From: Lachnospiraceae bacterium | Lineage (GTDB): Bacteria > Bacillota > Clostridia > Lachnospirales > Lachnospiraceae | Direction of reading: 5' to 3' | NCBI GenBank assembly: GCA_016291405.1 | Contig: JAEEXG010000002.1 | Location: 59,492 to 123,491 of the forward strand | DNA length: 64,000 nucleotides | Shown here: positions 52,963 to 61,424 of the stretch, one piece after another | How positions within the stretch are numbered: the stretch's first letter is position 1 | How the letters are laid out: each line of letters begins with the position of its first letter | Translations under genes and position numbers: made by a program | Notes under the pieces: model-generated | Database searches by the model: none | What the model saw: the letters and a program-made list of their open reading frames with translations, nothing else | What the model was told of the DNA's origin: nothing

Positions 52963-54480
52963 TTAATTAGCATATTTACTGTTATAATTATCAACCATAA
53001 CATTATAGTTATTTATTAGATTTGTATAATCATTGTACTTTTGATTGTATTCATCCAAAAGCGCATTATAGGAATCAATATAGCTTTCATCGCCTGTCTG
53101 ACTGTAAGTGTTTGCAAGCTCATCAAGCCTTGCACTCATATTCTGGAGTTCCGATTCGGAAGCTGCAATTTGATTCTTTACACTGTCAAGCTCACTTTTC
53201 TTTTGGTCCATTTCCACAAAGAAAGGATCTACATAGTCATTATCCAAAGGAACAAGTTCACCGGGAAGATAGAATAAGCCATACTTAGTGCCTGTTGCTT
53301 CAGGAAGAAATGAATTTAAATACCTGTCTATGGTTGCAGTTTCATCATTTAAAGGAAAGATTCTTGTGTGATAGCTTCTGTACCAGGCGTTCCAATCTTC
53401 ATATCCATAGATTTTAAAATTCGTATACTCGGTTTCCGGCATATCTTTTAAATCACTAGTAGTTCTGTTAAAGAAATAGTGATTTGTGTAAAAGTACTGA
53501 GGCTGAGTGTTTGAAACTGCGGTAAAGTATGAAGAATCCATTAATGAATAATCGTAATCGTCCCAGCAGCAGTCAACCTCATACCACTCTCCGTCAAGTC
53601 TTACAAGATTCCAAGCATGGCCCAAATCTTTAACTCTTAATTCACTTGAATCATCGGCTTCGCCAAATACAATTGTCGAATAGATTCCCGCTTTCTTTAA
53701 AAGATAATAATATGCTCTGGCATACCCATCGCAAACAGCCATATTGGGCTCTCCCTTTGAGTTTTCAACCAAAGCCCCGTAAGCTGTGTGGGCAAGATTT
53801 GCTTCTTCAATGTTTTCTACCGCTTCATGATCGTAAGTTACAAGGGCATTTAACTTATCATGAATCTGTAACTCTATTTCAAGCTGCGACCTTGTTAAAT
53901 CGATATCGCTAAAGAAAGCATTTACGGCTGCATTAAACTTTTCTGTCTGAATGTTTTCAACAGAATGGTCTCCGGAATTTAGGGACAAATACACTAAGGC
54001 GGTTCTTCCTAAGGTGCTGTACTGAATGCTGTAATCGCTCTCTGCATCATCCTCTAAAAAGAAATACTCGGGATGGTCTTCAAGCATTGCATAATAAATA
54101 AGCTCGATTTCCTCTAATCTATCTTCATAAGAGTCTGCATCAAGAGTAATTATTCTTTCATAATCTGCTTCATCCTTGTGTTTAACAAGGTCGTAGTAGA
54201 TTTCATATACTTCCCTGTCTTCTTCATTTAAAGAATCATAGAAAAAGCATCCTTCAAACTCAGAATCAGGATAATCGATTGTAGCTTCCGTATCGCTTCC
54301 CGGCTTTGAATTTAAAGCCTTTTCAAATTCATCGGACTGAGTGTATGAATCGAATTCCTCTGCCACTTTTATGGCAAATTTCTTGGCTGCGCTAGCCACT
54401 ATTAATATAGCCATTATAGAAAGCGACACTATAAGTAATACTACTAAACCTGTTTTCTTTTTCTTTGTACCTTTTCCCAT
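52963..54480 (-). CDS. Membrane-anchored transglutaminase-like protein with C-terminal coiled coil
   Basis: 505-residue protein: short basic cytoplasmic start (GKGTKKKKT), a membrane helix (about 10-32), an acidic external region, then a transglutaminase-like domain with the full triad: Cys in MAVCDGYARAYYYLL, His in LGHAWNLVRL, Asp in YEVDCCWDD. The C-terminal 75 residues form a coiled coil (repeats of MDQKKSELDSV, LQNMSARLDELAN) ending in a Tyr/Asn-rich stretch. Such proteins may cleave or crosslink peptides of the wall; the role here is unknown. The ATG at 54480 follows GGAGA with 8-base spacing; the upstream frame lacks a site. Confidence 0.82.
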   Translation of the reverse strand: MGKGTKKKKTGLVVLLIVSLSIMAILIVASAAKKFAIKVAEEFDSYTQSDEFEKALNSKPGSDTEATIDYPDSEFEGCFFYDSLNEEDREVYEIYYDLVKHKDEADYERIITLDADSYEDRLEEIELIYYAMLEDHPEYFFLEDDAESDYSIQYSTLGRTALVYLSLNSGDHSVENIQTEKFNAAVNAFFSDIDLTRSQLEIELQIHDKLNALVTYDHEAVENIEEANLAHTAYGALVENSKGEPNMAVCDGYARAYYYLLKKAGIYSTIVFGEADDSSELRVKDLGHAWNLVRLDGEWYEVDCCWDDYDYSLMDSSYFTAVSNTQPQYFYTNHYFFNRTTSDLKDMPETEYTNFKIYGYEDWNAWYRSYHTRIFPLNDETATIDRYLNSFLPEATGTKYGLFYLPGELVPLDNDYVDPFFVEMDQKKSELDSVKNQIAASESELQNMSARLDELANTYSQTGDESYIDSYNALLDEYNQKYNDYTNLINNYNVMVDNYNSKYAN

Positions 54481-54579
54481 AAACTCAATCTCCGAAGAAA
54501 GTATTTTTAGCATTGATATAAAGTTTGACAAAGAGATTTTATCATGTGAAGTTTTAAAATACTATGTATAAAAAGAAAA

Positions 54580-54603
54580 AAGGAGCTAAATTATTAGCTC
54601 CTT
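54580..54603 (-). terminator. Terminator of the ECF sigma/ABC-2 operon
   Basis: 10-bp stem AAGGAGCTAA/TTAGCTCCTT, loop ATTA (54590-54593), followed on the minus strand by TTTTCTTTTT. Confidence 0.85.
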
Positions 54604-54608
54604 AAATC

Positions 54609-55808
54609 TCATTCTACACTTACTTTTTTATATTTGTATTTAGCAATCATATAAAGAATTAAAGATAAGAAAATATAGATAATCGGGACTATTTGCCACG
54701 ATAATATACACTTTCCAAAAATCGGGAAGGTTCTTTCGTCGAACATATTCCATATTGCCAAGTAGCTTACCGGAAGCCAGTCCCAAATCTGACCGATAGC
54801 TCTAAAGCTTTGGGGAATTGAAATCATACCTCCCAAAATCACAAGCAGCATGGAAACAGAAAGGGCTGCAACTGAATTTTTTAAAACCTCAGACAAAGTC
54901 ATAACAAATATGGAGAAAAGAACAAGTGCTATCTGCATAATCAAATATGCAATGATGCAGGCTTCACCGATGGAAATATCGTAAGTTGCCGCATTAAAAT
55001 ACACAGTTAAGGAATAGTCAAATCCTTCAGGTGTGTAATATCCTAGGCATAAAGAAAACAGTATAATCGAAAGGATTAAAGAAACTGATACGCTAACTGT
55101 AATACCTGCCAGTATCTTTGCCATAAAGGTTTCTTTTTTCCCTTTTTTACTTGCTAAAATAATAGGCTCTGTCTTAAGTTGCCTTTCGTTAGCAAATACC
55201 CCTGATAAAACTATGGAAACGAAGGCAAAAAGAATAATCGAAATTGTCTGAAAGGAGTCTAAAAGAATCTGATATGCATCGTGATAATAATATGTAAAAG
55301 GCTTATCTAACTTTTCATAATTATCCTTCCAAAACTTTATTTCATTATCTGTAAGGAAACTGTCTTCCAAGTATAGGTAAATGTTTTCTTTTCGCTTTTC
55401 ATAAACATACGTCGCATCATGGTCCCAGTTTTTAATATCTTCAAATTTTAATCCTGTGGATGTCCTTATAAATCCATAAACTTCATTGTAGGCAAGGGCA
55501 TATTTTCTGTACTCTTCGGTGCTTGAGTAATTAAACACGTCGGGAACCTTACTGTAAGCAGTAATTGCTTCATTAAAAAGCTCATCGTCAAGTGCTCTTC
55601 CAGACAAAGCCATCTTCCCTGCCTGTTCTTCCTTATAAAAAGAAAGATTTGATGCTATTTTTTCACCTGACTCATAATAGCTTCCCACCAGATTTGAAAA
55701 AGGCGTAAAAACTGCAAGAAGAAACAACAATGCAGACATTATCCAAAACAGTTTCTTCCCAACTATCTTTTTAATCTCATATCTATAAAGAGTTCCTATG
55801 TTATTCAC
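54609..55808 (-). CDS. ABC-2-type transporter permease
   Basis: Membrane subunit of a small ABC transporter, about 399 residues, six helices: one near 15-35 after YRYEIKKIVGKKLFWIM, a large external loop (about 36-175), then five helices in the C-terminal half. Layout and the opening motif fit ABC-2 permeases of bacteriocin/antibiotic-export type. The GTG at 55808 follows AGGAGG; it overlaps the ATPase stop by 8 bases. Substrate unknown. Confidence 0.85.
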   Translation of the reverse strand: MNNIGTLYRYEIKKIVGKKLFWIMSALLFLLAVFTPFSNLVGSYYESGEKIASNLSFYKEEQAGKMALSGRALDDELFNEAITAYSKVPDVFNYSSTEEYRKYALAYNEVYGFIRTSTGLKFEDIKNWDHDATYVYEKRKENIYLYLEDSFLTDNEIKFWKDNYEKLDKPFTYYYHDAYQILLDSFQTISIILFAFVSIVLSGVFANERQLKTEPIILASKKGKKETFMAKILAGITVSVSVSLILSIILFSLCLGYYTPEGFDYSLTVYFNAATYDISIGEACIIAYLIMQIALVLFSIFVMTLSEVLKNSVAALSVSMLLVILGGMISIPQSFRAIGQIWDWLPVSYLAIWNMFDERTFPIFGKCILSWQIVPIIYIFLSLILYMIAKYKYKKVSVE

Positions 55809-56508
55809 TATCTTCTCCCTCCTCAAATTGGCTAAGATAGAAATCCTCTAAGCTAGATTCTTTATCATTCCACTTTCCCTGAAAAATAAAGCTTCCGTCT
55901 TTCATAATCAAAACTTCGTCAGAAATATGCTCTATGTCAGAAACGATGTGGGTGGAAAGTAACACGATACAATCCTTACCGAGTTTTTCAATTAAATTTC
56001 TGAATCTCACTCTTTCTTTAGGGTCAAGGCCTGCTGTAGGCTCATCCAAAATCAAAAGCTTTGGGTCGTTTAAAAGAGCCTGGGCTATTCCCAAGCGCTG
56101 CTTCATGCCGCCGGAATAGGTTTTAATCTTCTTTTTTGCCACCTCTCTTAACCCTACAACCTCCAAAAGCTCGTTTATCTTTGCTTTGGCTTCTTTTTTA
56201 GGAATTGCCTTAAGTGAAGATAAATAAAAAAGAAAGTCGTATGCGTTAAAATCCGGATAATAGCCAAAATCCTGAGGTAGATAGCCTAGAATTGCTCTAA
56301 AGTCTTCTTCTTCCGAATCTATTCCGTCAAAAGAAACGCTTCCGCTTGTGGGCTTAAGTATTCCGCAAATCATTCTCATTAGAGTTGTCTTTCCGGCACC
56401 GTTTGCACCTAAAAGGCCGTAAACCCCTTTCCCAAGTTTTGCGCTTATTCTATCAACAGCAATCTTAGATCCATATTGTTTTGAGAGTCTGTCGATTACA
56501 AGCTCCAT
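55801..56508 (-). CDS. ABC transporter ATP-binding protein
   Basis: 235-residue ATPase partner of the permease encoded downstream. Walker A GANGAGKTTL (about 34-43), signature YSGGMKQRLGIAQAL, Walker B LLILDEPTAGLD, H-loop STHIVSD. Family members include bacitracin/lantibiotic-type exporters. It overlaps the membrane protein gene upstream by 13 bases, so the four genes are translated together. Confidence 0.93.
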   Translation of the reverse strand: MELVIDRLSKQYGSKIAVDRISAKLGKGVYGLLGANGAGKTTLMRMICGILKPTSGSVSFDGIDSEEEDFRAILGYLPQDFGYYPDFNAYDFLFYLSSLKAIPKKEAKAKINELLEVVGLREVAKKKIKTYSGGMKQRLGIAQALLNDPKLLILDEPTAGLDPKERVRFRNLIEKLGKDCIVLLSTHIVSDIEHISDEVLIMKDGSFIFQGKWNDKESSLEDFYLSQFEEGEDSE

Positions 56509-57206
56509 GTCATATCCTCCGTATTATTAAGTAATTTCTTTGATTCAACAATTGTAAGTACCAGTAAAAGCATAAAAAGCATAAGCCAGTATTTTACTCC
56601 TACGCTTAAGAACAAAAATCCAAAGTATTTATCTCCCATAAACATTATCAAGCTAATGAATAAAGAAATTGCACTAACCATGTAAAACCCATTGTTTCCT
56701 TTAATGCTTCTTACGATATAAAGGCCGATTGAGGCGGATAATAAAAAGGGAGTGATGACATAAAGGGAGGTTTCAAAAACGCGAAACGAGCCATAAAAAG
56801 TGCCAAGGGGCACACTTACTATGATTAATACAAAGCTAACAATTCCAAGTAACAGCATTCGTGCAAGCAGTAAGCTTCTTAATGAAAATCTTGTTGAAGC
56901 TTCAAGCTGAGCCATATTGTATTTTTGTGACCTGCTGCTTTCAGAAACTGCCAATAGCGCCATTAGCGGTGTAAGGCCTGATATAAACCAAGTAACTTTG
57001 ACGCCTAAGATGCGAGGGGCCAAAAATACTGATATAAACATTAAGATTGTCAAAGCCCAAGTTACTTTACTAACATATGGAATCTGAGATATCACAAACT
57101 TTGAAAGTGACATTTCAGGTTTTGGAAACTTTTTAATAAACTCTTCTTTCTTAATGGGGTTTGGAACCGAAAAGCTTTCTTTAATTCCTCTTTCAAACCT
57201 ATTCAT
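56496..57206 (-). CDS. Membrane protein following ECF sigma factor, possible anti-sigma
   Basis: 236-residue protein with a soluble N-terminus of about 45 residues (FERGIKESFSVPNPIKKEEF, KFPKPEMSLSKFVISQIPYV) and six membrane helices. Proteins with this kind of N-terminus follow ECF sigma genes in Clostridia and may sequester the sigma factor, but I cannot name a family. The ATG at 57206 follows GGAGG; a first ATG at 57212 is part of the same stretch. Overlaps the sigma gene end by 8 bases. Confidence 0.6.
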   Translation of the reverse strand: MNRFERGIKESFSVPNPIKKEEFIKKFPKPEMSLSKFVISQIPYVSKVTWALTILMFISVFLAPRILGVKVTWFISGLTPLMALLAVSESSRSQKYNMAQLEASTRFSLRSLLLARMLLLGIVSFVLIIVSVPLGTFYGSFRVFETSLYVITPFLLSASIGLYIVRSIKGNNGFYMVSAISLFISLIMFMGDKYFGFLFLSVGVKYWLMLFMLLLVLTIVESKKLLNNTEDMTWSL

Positions 57207-57654
57207 ATGCATCCTCCTTTCTTAATTCTTCCTCTAAATGTTTCTTTGCCAAAAGAAGCTTTCTTCTGACCGAAAACCTTGAAATATTCTTTATCTTTGC
57301 TATCACATTTACGTTTACTTCATTTGCATATCTTAAAAGCAAGAGTTCCCGTTCGTCGCCAGAGAGCCTTAAAATAGCATTTCTTATGCTCATTTTCTCT
57401 ACCGTATTATCTTCGAAGATTAATTCAGGTATGTTTTCTTCACTTTCAGGCTTTTTCTTTCTAAACTCATCAATACAAAGGTTGCCGGCTATAGTGTATA
57501 AGTATTTAAGAGTCTCCGTTTTGGAAGAAAAATCATAATGTTCAAGGTATTTTAAGAAGGTTTCTTGTGTTATATCTTCGGCCAAGTCTTTGTCGAATAA
57601 CTTATAAAAGCAAAATCTGTAAATCTTATCATAGTGGTCGCGTAAATCTAACAC
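57199..57654 (-). CDS. ECF-type RNA polymerase sigma factor
   Basis: 151-residue group 4 sigma factor. Region 2 is seen in YDKIYRFCFYKLFDKDLAEDITQETFLKYLE (residues 8-38; the DITQETF core is characteristic). Region 4 has LSGDERELLLLRYANEVNVN with a helix-turn-helix NISRFSVRRKLLLAKKHL. The GTG start at 57654 follows AGGAGG with a long 11-base spacing. It leads a four-gene operon with a membrane protein and an ABC transporter, suggesting it switches on an envelope-stress or antimicrobial-peptide response. Autoregulation is likely but its promoter motif is not clear. Confidence 0.88.
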   Translation of the reverse strand: MLDLRDHYDKIYRFCFYKLFDKDLAEDITQETFLKYLEHYDFSSKTETLKYLYTIAGNLCIDEFRKKKPESEENIPELIFEDNTVEKMSIRNAILRLSGDERELLLLRYANEVNVNVIAKIKNISRFSVRRKLLLAKKHLEEELRKEDAYE

Positions 57655-57722
57655 CCCGGGTAAAACCTCCTTTCATAATGTATTACGTATATCATACCTT
57701 AAATGTGCGCAAAAAAATAAAA

Positions 57723-57753
57723 ATTCCGAAATTCTTGTATAGAATTTCGGAAT
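57723..57753 (-). terminator. Terminator after the spermidine-synthase-like gene
   Basis: 12-bp stem ATTCCGAAATTC/GAATTTCGGAAT (arms 57723-57734 and 57742-57753), loop of seven, followed by TTTTATTTTTTT on the minus strand. Confidence 0.88.
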
Positions 57754-57760
57754 CATTATA

Positions 57761-59368
57761 TTAAAACTCGTTAAGTAAGCCCTTTAAGCCTTCTTTTTTA
57801 TAAATTTCTTTGTAAAAAGAAACCTCTTCGGCAATCAGGCTATCAATAATTTTCATTCCAAGAAGTTCAACCGGAGCTTTATCATCCGTCAGAATCAAAT
57901 TACCGGGATGATAGGTTGTTAGGTTATCGTTTACCTTTGACATCATGTAACGCAAATCCTCATCGGTTTCTTTTGACATACCATCCTTTAATTTTTGCTC
58001 CATGTTTTCATGCATACTTGCAAACAAAATCCTGTTTGTATTTCCCTGAACATCGGAAGTTTCTACATAAGGGAAAACACTTCCTATTGTGTCACAAATA
58101 TAGTAATTAATGTTTTCTTTTTCATCGCTTCGCATGTTTAGGTTAACGACCATGACTCCGTTATCGGTTAAGTGTTCTTTAACCAAAGTAAAGAACTCAA
58201 CGCTTGACATTTGAAAAGGAATTGTGATGTCTTGATAAGCATCCACCATTATAACATCGTACTTATCTTTCGAAGCGTTTAGATATGCTCTTCCGTCATA
58301 TTCTATTACGGGGACATCTTCCGGAAGATTAAAGTATTCATGCGCCAAATCAGTAATCTTACTGTCTATTTCAACTCCCGTAATATCAACGTTTTCAAAG
58401 TATCTTTTACATTGAGTGGCGTAAGTGCCTGAACCGTTTCCTAGGATCAAAATCTTTGTGGGCGTAGATGCATCTTCGTCTTCACCCATATAAACAGCCG
58501 CCATGGCATGATCGTAATAATAGCCTGTGGGGCCTTTTTCTTTTATATAAACAGACTGCGTGCCGTATAAAACGTTTGTAGATAGCACCACGTGCCTGCT
58601 ATCCTCATAAACCTGTAAATAGTTGTATATAGATTCGCCTTCATATGTAAGGTCTGTCTGCCAAAATGCAAAGCTATTGTTATGGCCAAGAATTATGCAG
58701 ACAATAAAGAGAACTATACTAACAGGAACCTTCTTGGCCTTTATAAAATTTAGCTTAGAGCTTACAAAATAGACGAGGCTTAATAAAAGTAAAATACCTG
58801 CAAAAATTAAAAACGTGATGAAGGTTCCAACGGCAGGGATGCTTATAAATGTGGGGACAAAAGTACCTATGATACTTCCGATTGTATTAAAAGCATTAAG
58901 CTTTCCCACTATACTTCCGCTGTCATCTAAGCTATCAACAGTAAACTTTACTAAAGAAGGCGTTACCGTTCCAAGCAAAAATAAGGGGAACACAAAAACC
59001 ACCATACAGGTGACAAAACCTGCAATGATTAGGAAGTTAGAGTTTACAGAAAAAATAAACAAAGCAGAAATTGCCAAAATAATGTATTTTCCAACTGCAG
59101 GAATTGCCGCTATCCAAATGGCCGCAATAATGATTCTTCCGTATAACTTATCGGGATTAGGATTCTTATCTGCAGTTTTACCGCCGTACAAGTTTCCCAA
59201 AGCCATGGCAATCATAATAGTGCCGATAATTATTGTCCATACTATCTGAGATGAGCTAAAGTAAGGAGCCAACAATCTGCTTGCGCCAAGCTCAACCGCC
59301 ATAACGGACATTCCTGCAAAAAATTCCGTTAAATAAAGATAAATCTTATTCTTTAAAATAGGTCTCAT
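57761..59368 (-). CDS. Fused membrane/spermidine-synthase-like protein
   Basis: 535-residue protein: N-terminal membrane domain of about seven helices (family start FAGMSVMAVELGASRLLAPYF), then a spermidine-synthase-like methyltransferase fold (about 265-500) with ILILGNGSGTYATQ, DITGVEID and IMVDAYQD motifs. It is the fused MFS/spermidine synthase type found in many bacteria. The typical aminopropyltransferase Asp residues are partly altered (VDAYQD in place of a stricter DSTDP motif), so true polyamine synthesis is not assured. AGGAGG precedes the ATG. Confidence 0.85.
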   Translation of the reverse strand: MRPILKNKIYLYLTEFFAGMSVMAVELGASRLLAPYFSSSQIVWTIIIGTIMIAMALGNLYGGKTADKNPNPDKLYGRIIIAAIWIAAIPAVGKYIILAISALFIFSVNSNFLIIAGFVTCMVVFVFPLFLLGTVTPSLVKFTVDSLDDSGSIVGKLNAFNTIGSIIGTFVPTFISIPAVGTFITFLIFAGILLLLSLVYFVSSKLNFIKAKKVPVSIVLFIVCIILGHNNSFAFWQTDLTYEGESIYNYLQVYEDSRHVVLSTNVLYGTQSVYIKEKGPTGYYYDHAMAAVYMGEDEDASTPTKILILGNGSGTYATQCKRYFENVDITGVEIDSKITDLAHEYFNLPEDVPVIEYDGRAYLNASKDKYDVIMVDAYQDITIPFQMSSVEFFTLVKEHLTDNGVMVVNLNMRSDEKENINYYICDTIGSVFPYVETSDVQGNTNRILFASMHENMEQKLKDGMSKETDEDLRYMMSKVNDNLTTYHPGNLILTDDKAPVELLGMKIIDSLIAEEVSFYKEIYKKEGLKGLLNEF

Positions 59369-59433
59369 TTAAGCCCTCCTAAACATCAATTAATTTATTT
59401 TACTCAATTTCATCCATAAAATCCATTGAAACA

Positions 59434-59461
59434 TTGACTTTCAAAATCAATATTAGATAAT
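59434..59461 (+). promoter_or_regulatory. Candidate promoter of the DMT transporter-FliB pair
   Basis: TTGACT (59434-59439), 16 bases, GATAAT (59456-59461), about 40 bases before the ATG. Alternatives with shifted -10 are possible in this A/T-rich stretch. Confidence 0.45.
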
Positions 59462-59499
59462 AATAAATGACTTCTTAATATATTTAGGATAATAACCAT

Positions 59500-60369
59500 A
59501 TGAACCAAGAAAAAAACAACAAAATAAAAGGAATACTCTTTATACTTTTAGCCGCACTTGGCTTTTCTTTGATGGCTTTCTTTGTTAGGATTTCAGGCGA
59601 TTTACCCACAATGCAAAAAGCTTTCTTTAGAAACATCGTTGCACTTTTTATCGCAAGTGGCGCCCTTATAAAGAATAAGACAGAATTTATAATTCCAAAA
59701 AGAAACTACATAGATATCTTTCTTCGCTCTTTTTGCGGAACCGTAGGGTTAGTCACAAACTTTTATGCCATTGACAGACTGGGAATAGCCGATGCAAACA
59801 TGCTTAATAAGCTCTCCCCTTTCTTTGCAATAATAATGTCCATATTCATTTTAAAAGAAATCCCTTCTAAATTTGATATTGCGTGCACTGTTACTGCCTT
59901 TATAGGCGCCATATTTATCATAAGGCCTACGGGAGCAAACACTCAAATCTTCCCGGCTCTAATGGGGCTTTTAGGAGGCCTTGGCGCCGGCATGGGGTAT
60001 ACCTTTGTAAGAAGACTTGGAAAAAGCGGTGTAAAGGCTCCGATTATTGTGTTTGCATTTTCACTGTTTTCAAGCATTGTTACACTCCCCTTCTTTTTGA
60101 TTAATTATGTTCCAATGACTCCTCTTCAATGGATTTATCTCTTTTTGGCAGGAGCTTTTGCTTCTCTCGGACAGTTTTCAATAACAACCGCTTACAAATA
60201 TGCACCTGCAAAAGAAATTTCCGTTTTTGACTACACACAGGTAATCTTTGCAGCTTTACTTGGATTTATTTTCTTTTCTGAAGTGCCGGTTTTGCTTAGC
60301 ATTATAGGTTATGTGATAATTATCGGTGTAGCCGTTATAAGATGGCGCCACAATTTAAATAGGGAATGA
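59500..60369 (+). CDS. DMT-superfamily (EamA) transporter
   Basis: 289-residue membrane protein with ten helices in two EamA repeats (KGILFILLAALGFSLMAFF in the first, ALMGLLGGLGAGMGYTFVRR in the second). DMT members move amino acids, nucleotide sugars or metabolites; the substrate is not inferable. It is followed with a 4-base ATGA overlap or a 2-base gap (depending on start) by the FliB gene, so the pair is one transcript. No strong ribosome site precedes the ATG; the closest is AGGATAATAACC. Confidence 0.88.
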   Translation: MNQEKNNKIKGILFILLAALGFSLMAFFVRISGDLPTMQKAFFRNIVALFIASGALIKNKTEFIIPKRNYIDIFLRSFCGTVGLVTNFYAIDRLGIADANMLNKLSPFFAIIMSIFILKEIPSKFDIACTVTAFIGAIFIIRPTGANTQIFPALMGLLGGLGAGMGYTFVRRLGKSGVKAPIIVFAFSLFSSIVTLPFFLINYVPMTPLQWIYLFLAGAFASLGQFSITTAYKYAPAKEISVFDYTQVIFAALLGFIFFSEVPVLLSIIGYVIIIGVAVIRWRHNLNRE

Positions 60370-60371
60370 AT

Positions 60372-61424
60372 ATGATAGTTAGAAAACAAAAGGATTTTGA
60401 TAATTTTAAATGTATAGCGGATAAATGCCCCAAAAGCTGTTGCATCGGCTGGCAGATAATGATAGATGAAATCAGCCTTAAAAGGTACAAAGAAACCAAA
60501 GGCGATTTTAGGAAACGTTTAGAAGAAGGTGTTGATTATAAAGAAAGTGCCTTTGTACAGCATAATACACGATGCTCAATGTTAAATGAAAACGGCCTTT
60601 GCGATTTACAATCCACCTTGGGAGAAGGCTATCTATGCGATACATGCAGATTGTACCCAAGGCATACCGAAGAGTTTTTGGACTTAAGAGAATACTCTTT
60701 GTCCCTATCCTGCCCCGAGGTTGTAAGGATGGTTCTTTCAAAAGGCTATGAGTTTGGATGGGATGAGTCCGAGACCGAAGAAACCGATGATCCTGATGAA
60801 TTTGAAGATTTCGATCTTCTTATTTTTGATGCCCTTGAATATGCAAGGGAAAAGATGATTGAAATCACGTCTGATAAGAATTTACCCTTAGAAACACGCA
60901 TGCAAAAAATCGCATTACATGCATATAAATTGCAGTCACTTTATGACGAAGGCGAAATTCTTGAAATGGGGAATGCCGTGTCTGAACCTGTTTCTTTAGA
61001 TGAAGATCCTGATGAAATCGCTGCAGGTATCTTTGGAGGCTATGAATATTGTCTTAAAAGCCTTGATGTTTTAATCGATATGGAATCTTTAGAAGAATCA
61101 TGGACAGATTCAATCAAAGACACAAAAGCATATTTTAAAAAGCACCCCGAAGTATTTAACACTCGGGATGCCTTAAATAACCTTGAGATTAATTTAGAAA
61201 AGATATTAAAATCGCTTTTATTTACATATTTTTGCGGTGCAATCTATGATGGACAAATCTACGCAAGGGCCATGATTGCCGTTCAGAGTGTACGCTTTAT
61301 AGAAATGATTTATAAAGCAACAAATTCAAGTTTAGAATCCACAATCTACCTATATTCCAGAGAAGTTGAACACTCGGATGACAATGTAAACAGAATGATT
61401 TCTTTCTTTGAAAGTGAACTCTAA
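60372..61424 (+). CDS. fliB: Flagellin lysine-N-methylase (FliB family)
   Basis: 350-residue Cys-rich protein of the FliB family, which methylates lysines of flagellin. Conserved cysteine blocks: CIADKCPKSCCIGWQI (about 13-28), CSMLNENGLCDLQ (near 60) and GEGYLCDTCRLYPR (near 80), probably an iron-sulfur or radical-type site, followed by SLSLSCPEV. The C-terminal half is acidic and variable. The ATG at 60372 is preferred because AGGG lies 7 bases upstream; an ATG at 60366 is an alternative. No flagellin gene lies in this window. Confidence 0.86.
   Translation: MIVRKQKDFDNFKCIADKCPKSCCIGWQIMIDEISLKRYKETKGDFRKRLEEGVDYKESAFVQHNTRCSMLNENGLCDLQSTLGEGYLCDTCRLYPRHTEEFLDLREYSLSLSCPEVVRMVLSKGYEFGWDESETEETDDPDEFEDFDLLIFDALEYAREKMIEITSDKNLPLETRMQKIALHAYKLQSLYDEGEILEMGNAVSEPVSLDEDPDEIAAGIFGGYEYCLKSLDVLIDMESLEESWTDSIKDTKAYFKKHPEVFNTRDALNNLEINLEKILKSLLFTYFCGAIYDGQIYARAMIAVQSVRFIEMIYKATNSSLESTIYLYSREVEHSDDNVNRMISFFESEL

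Noticed and set aside
57661..57720. Promoter of the ECF sigma operon
   Set aside because: TATGAT and a TTGCGC-like box are present but at unsuitable spacing, and no clear ECF-type AAC/CGT pair is seen, so no site is claimed.
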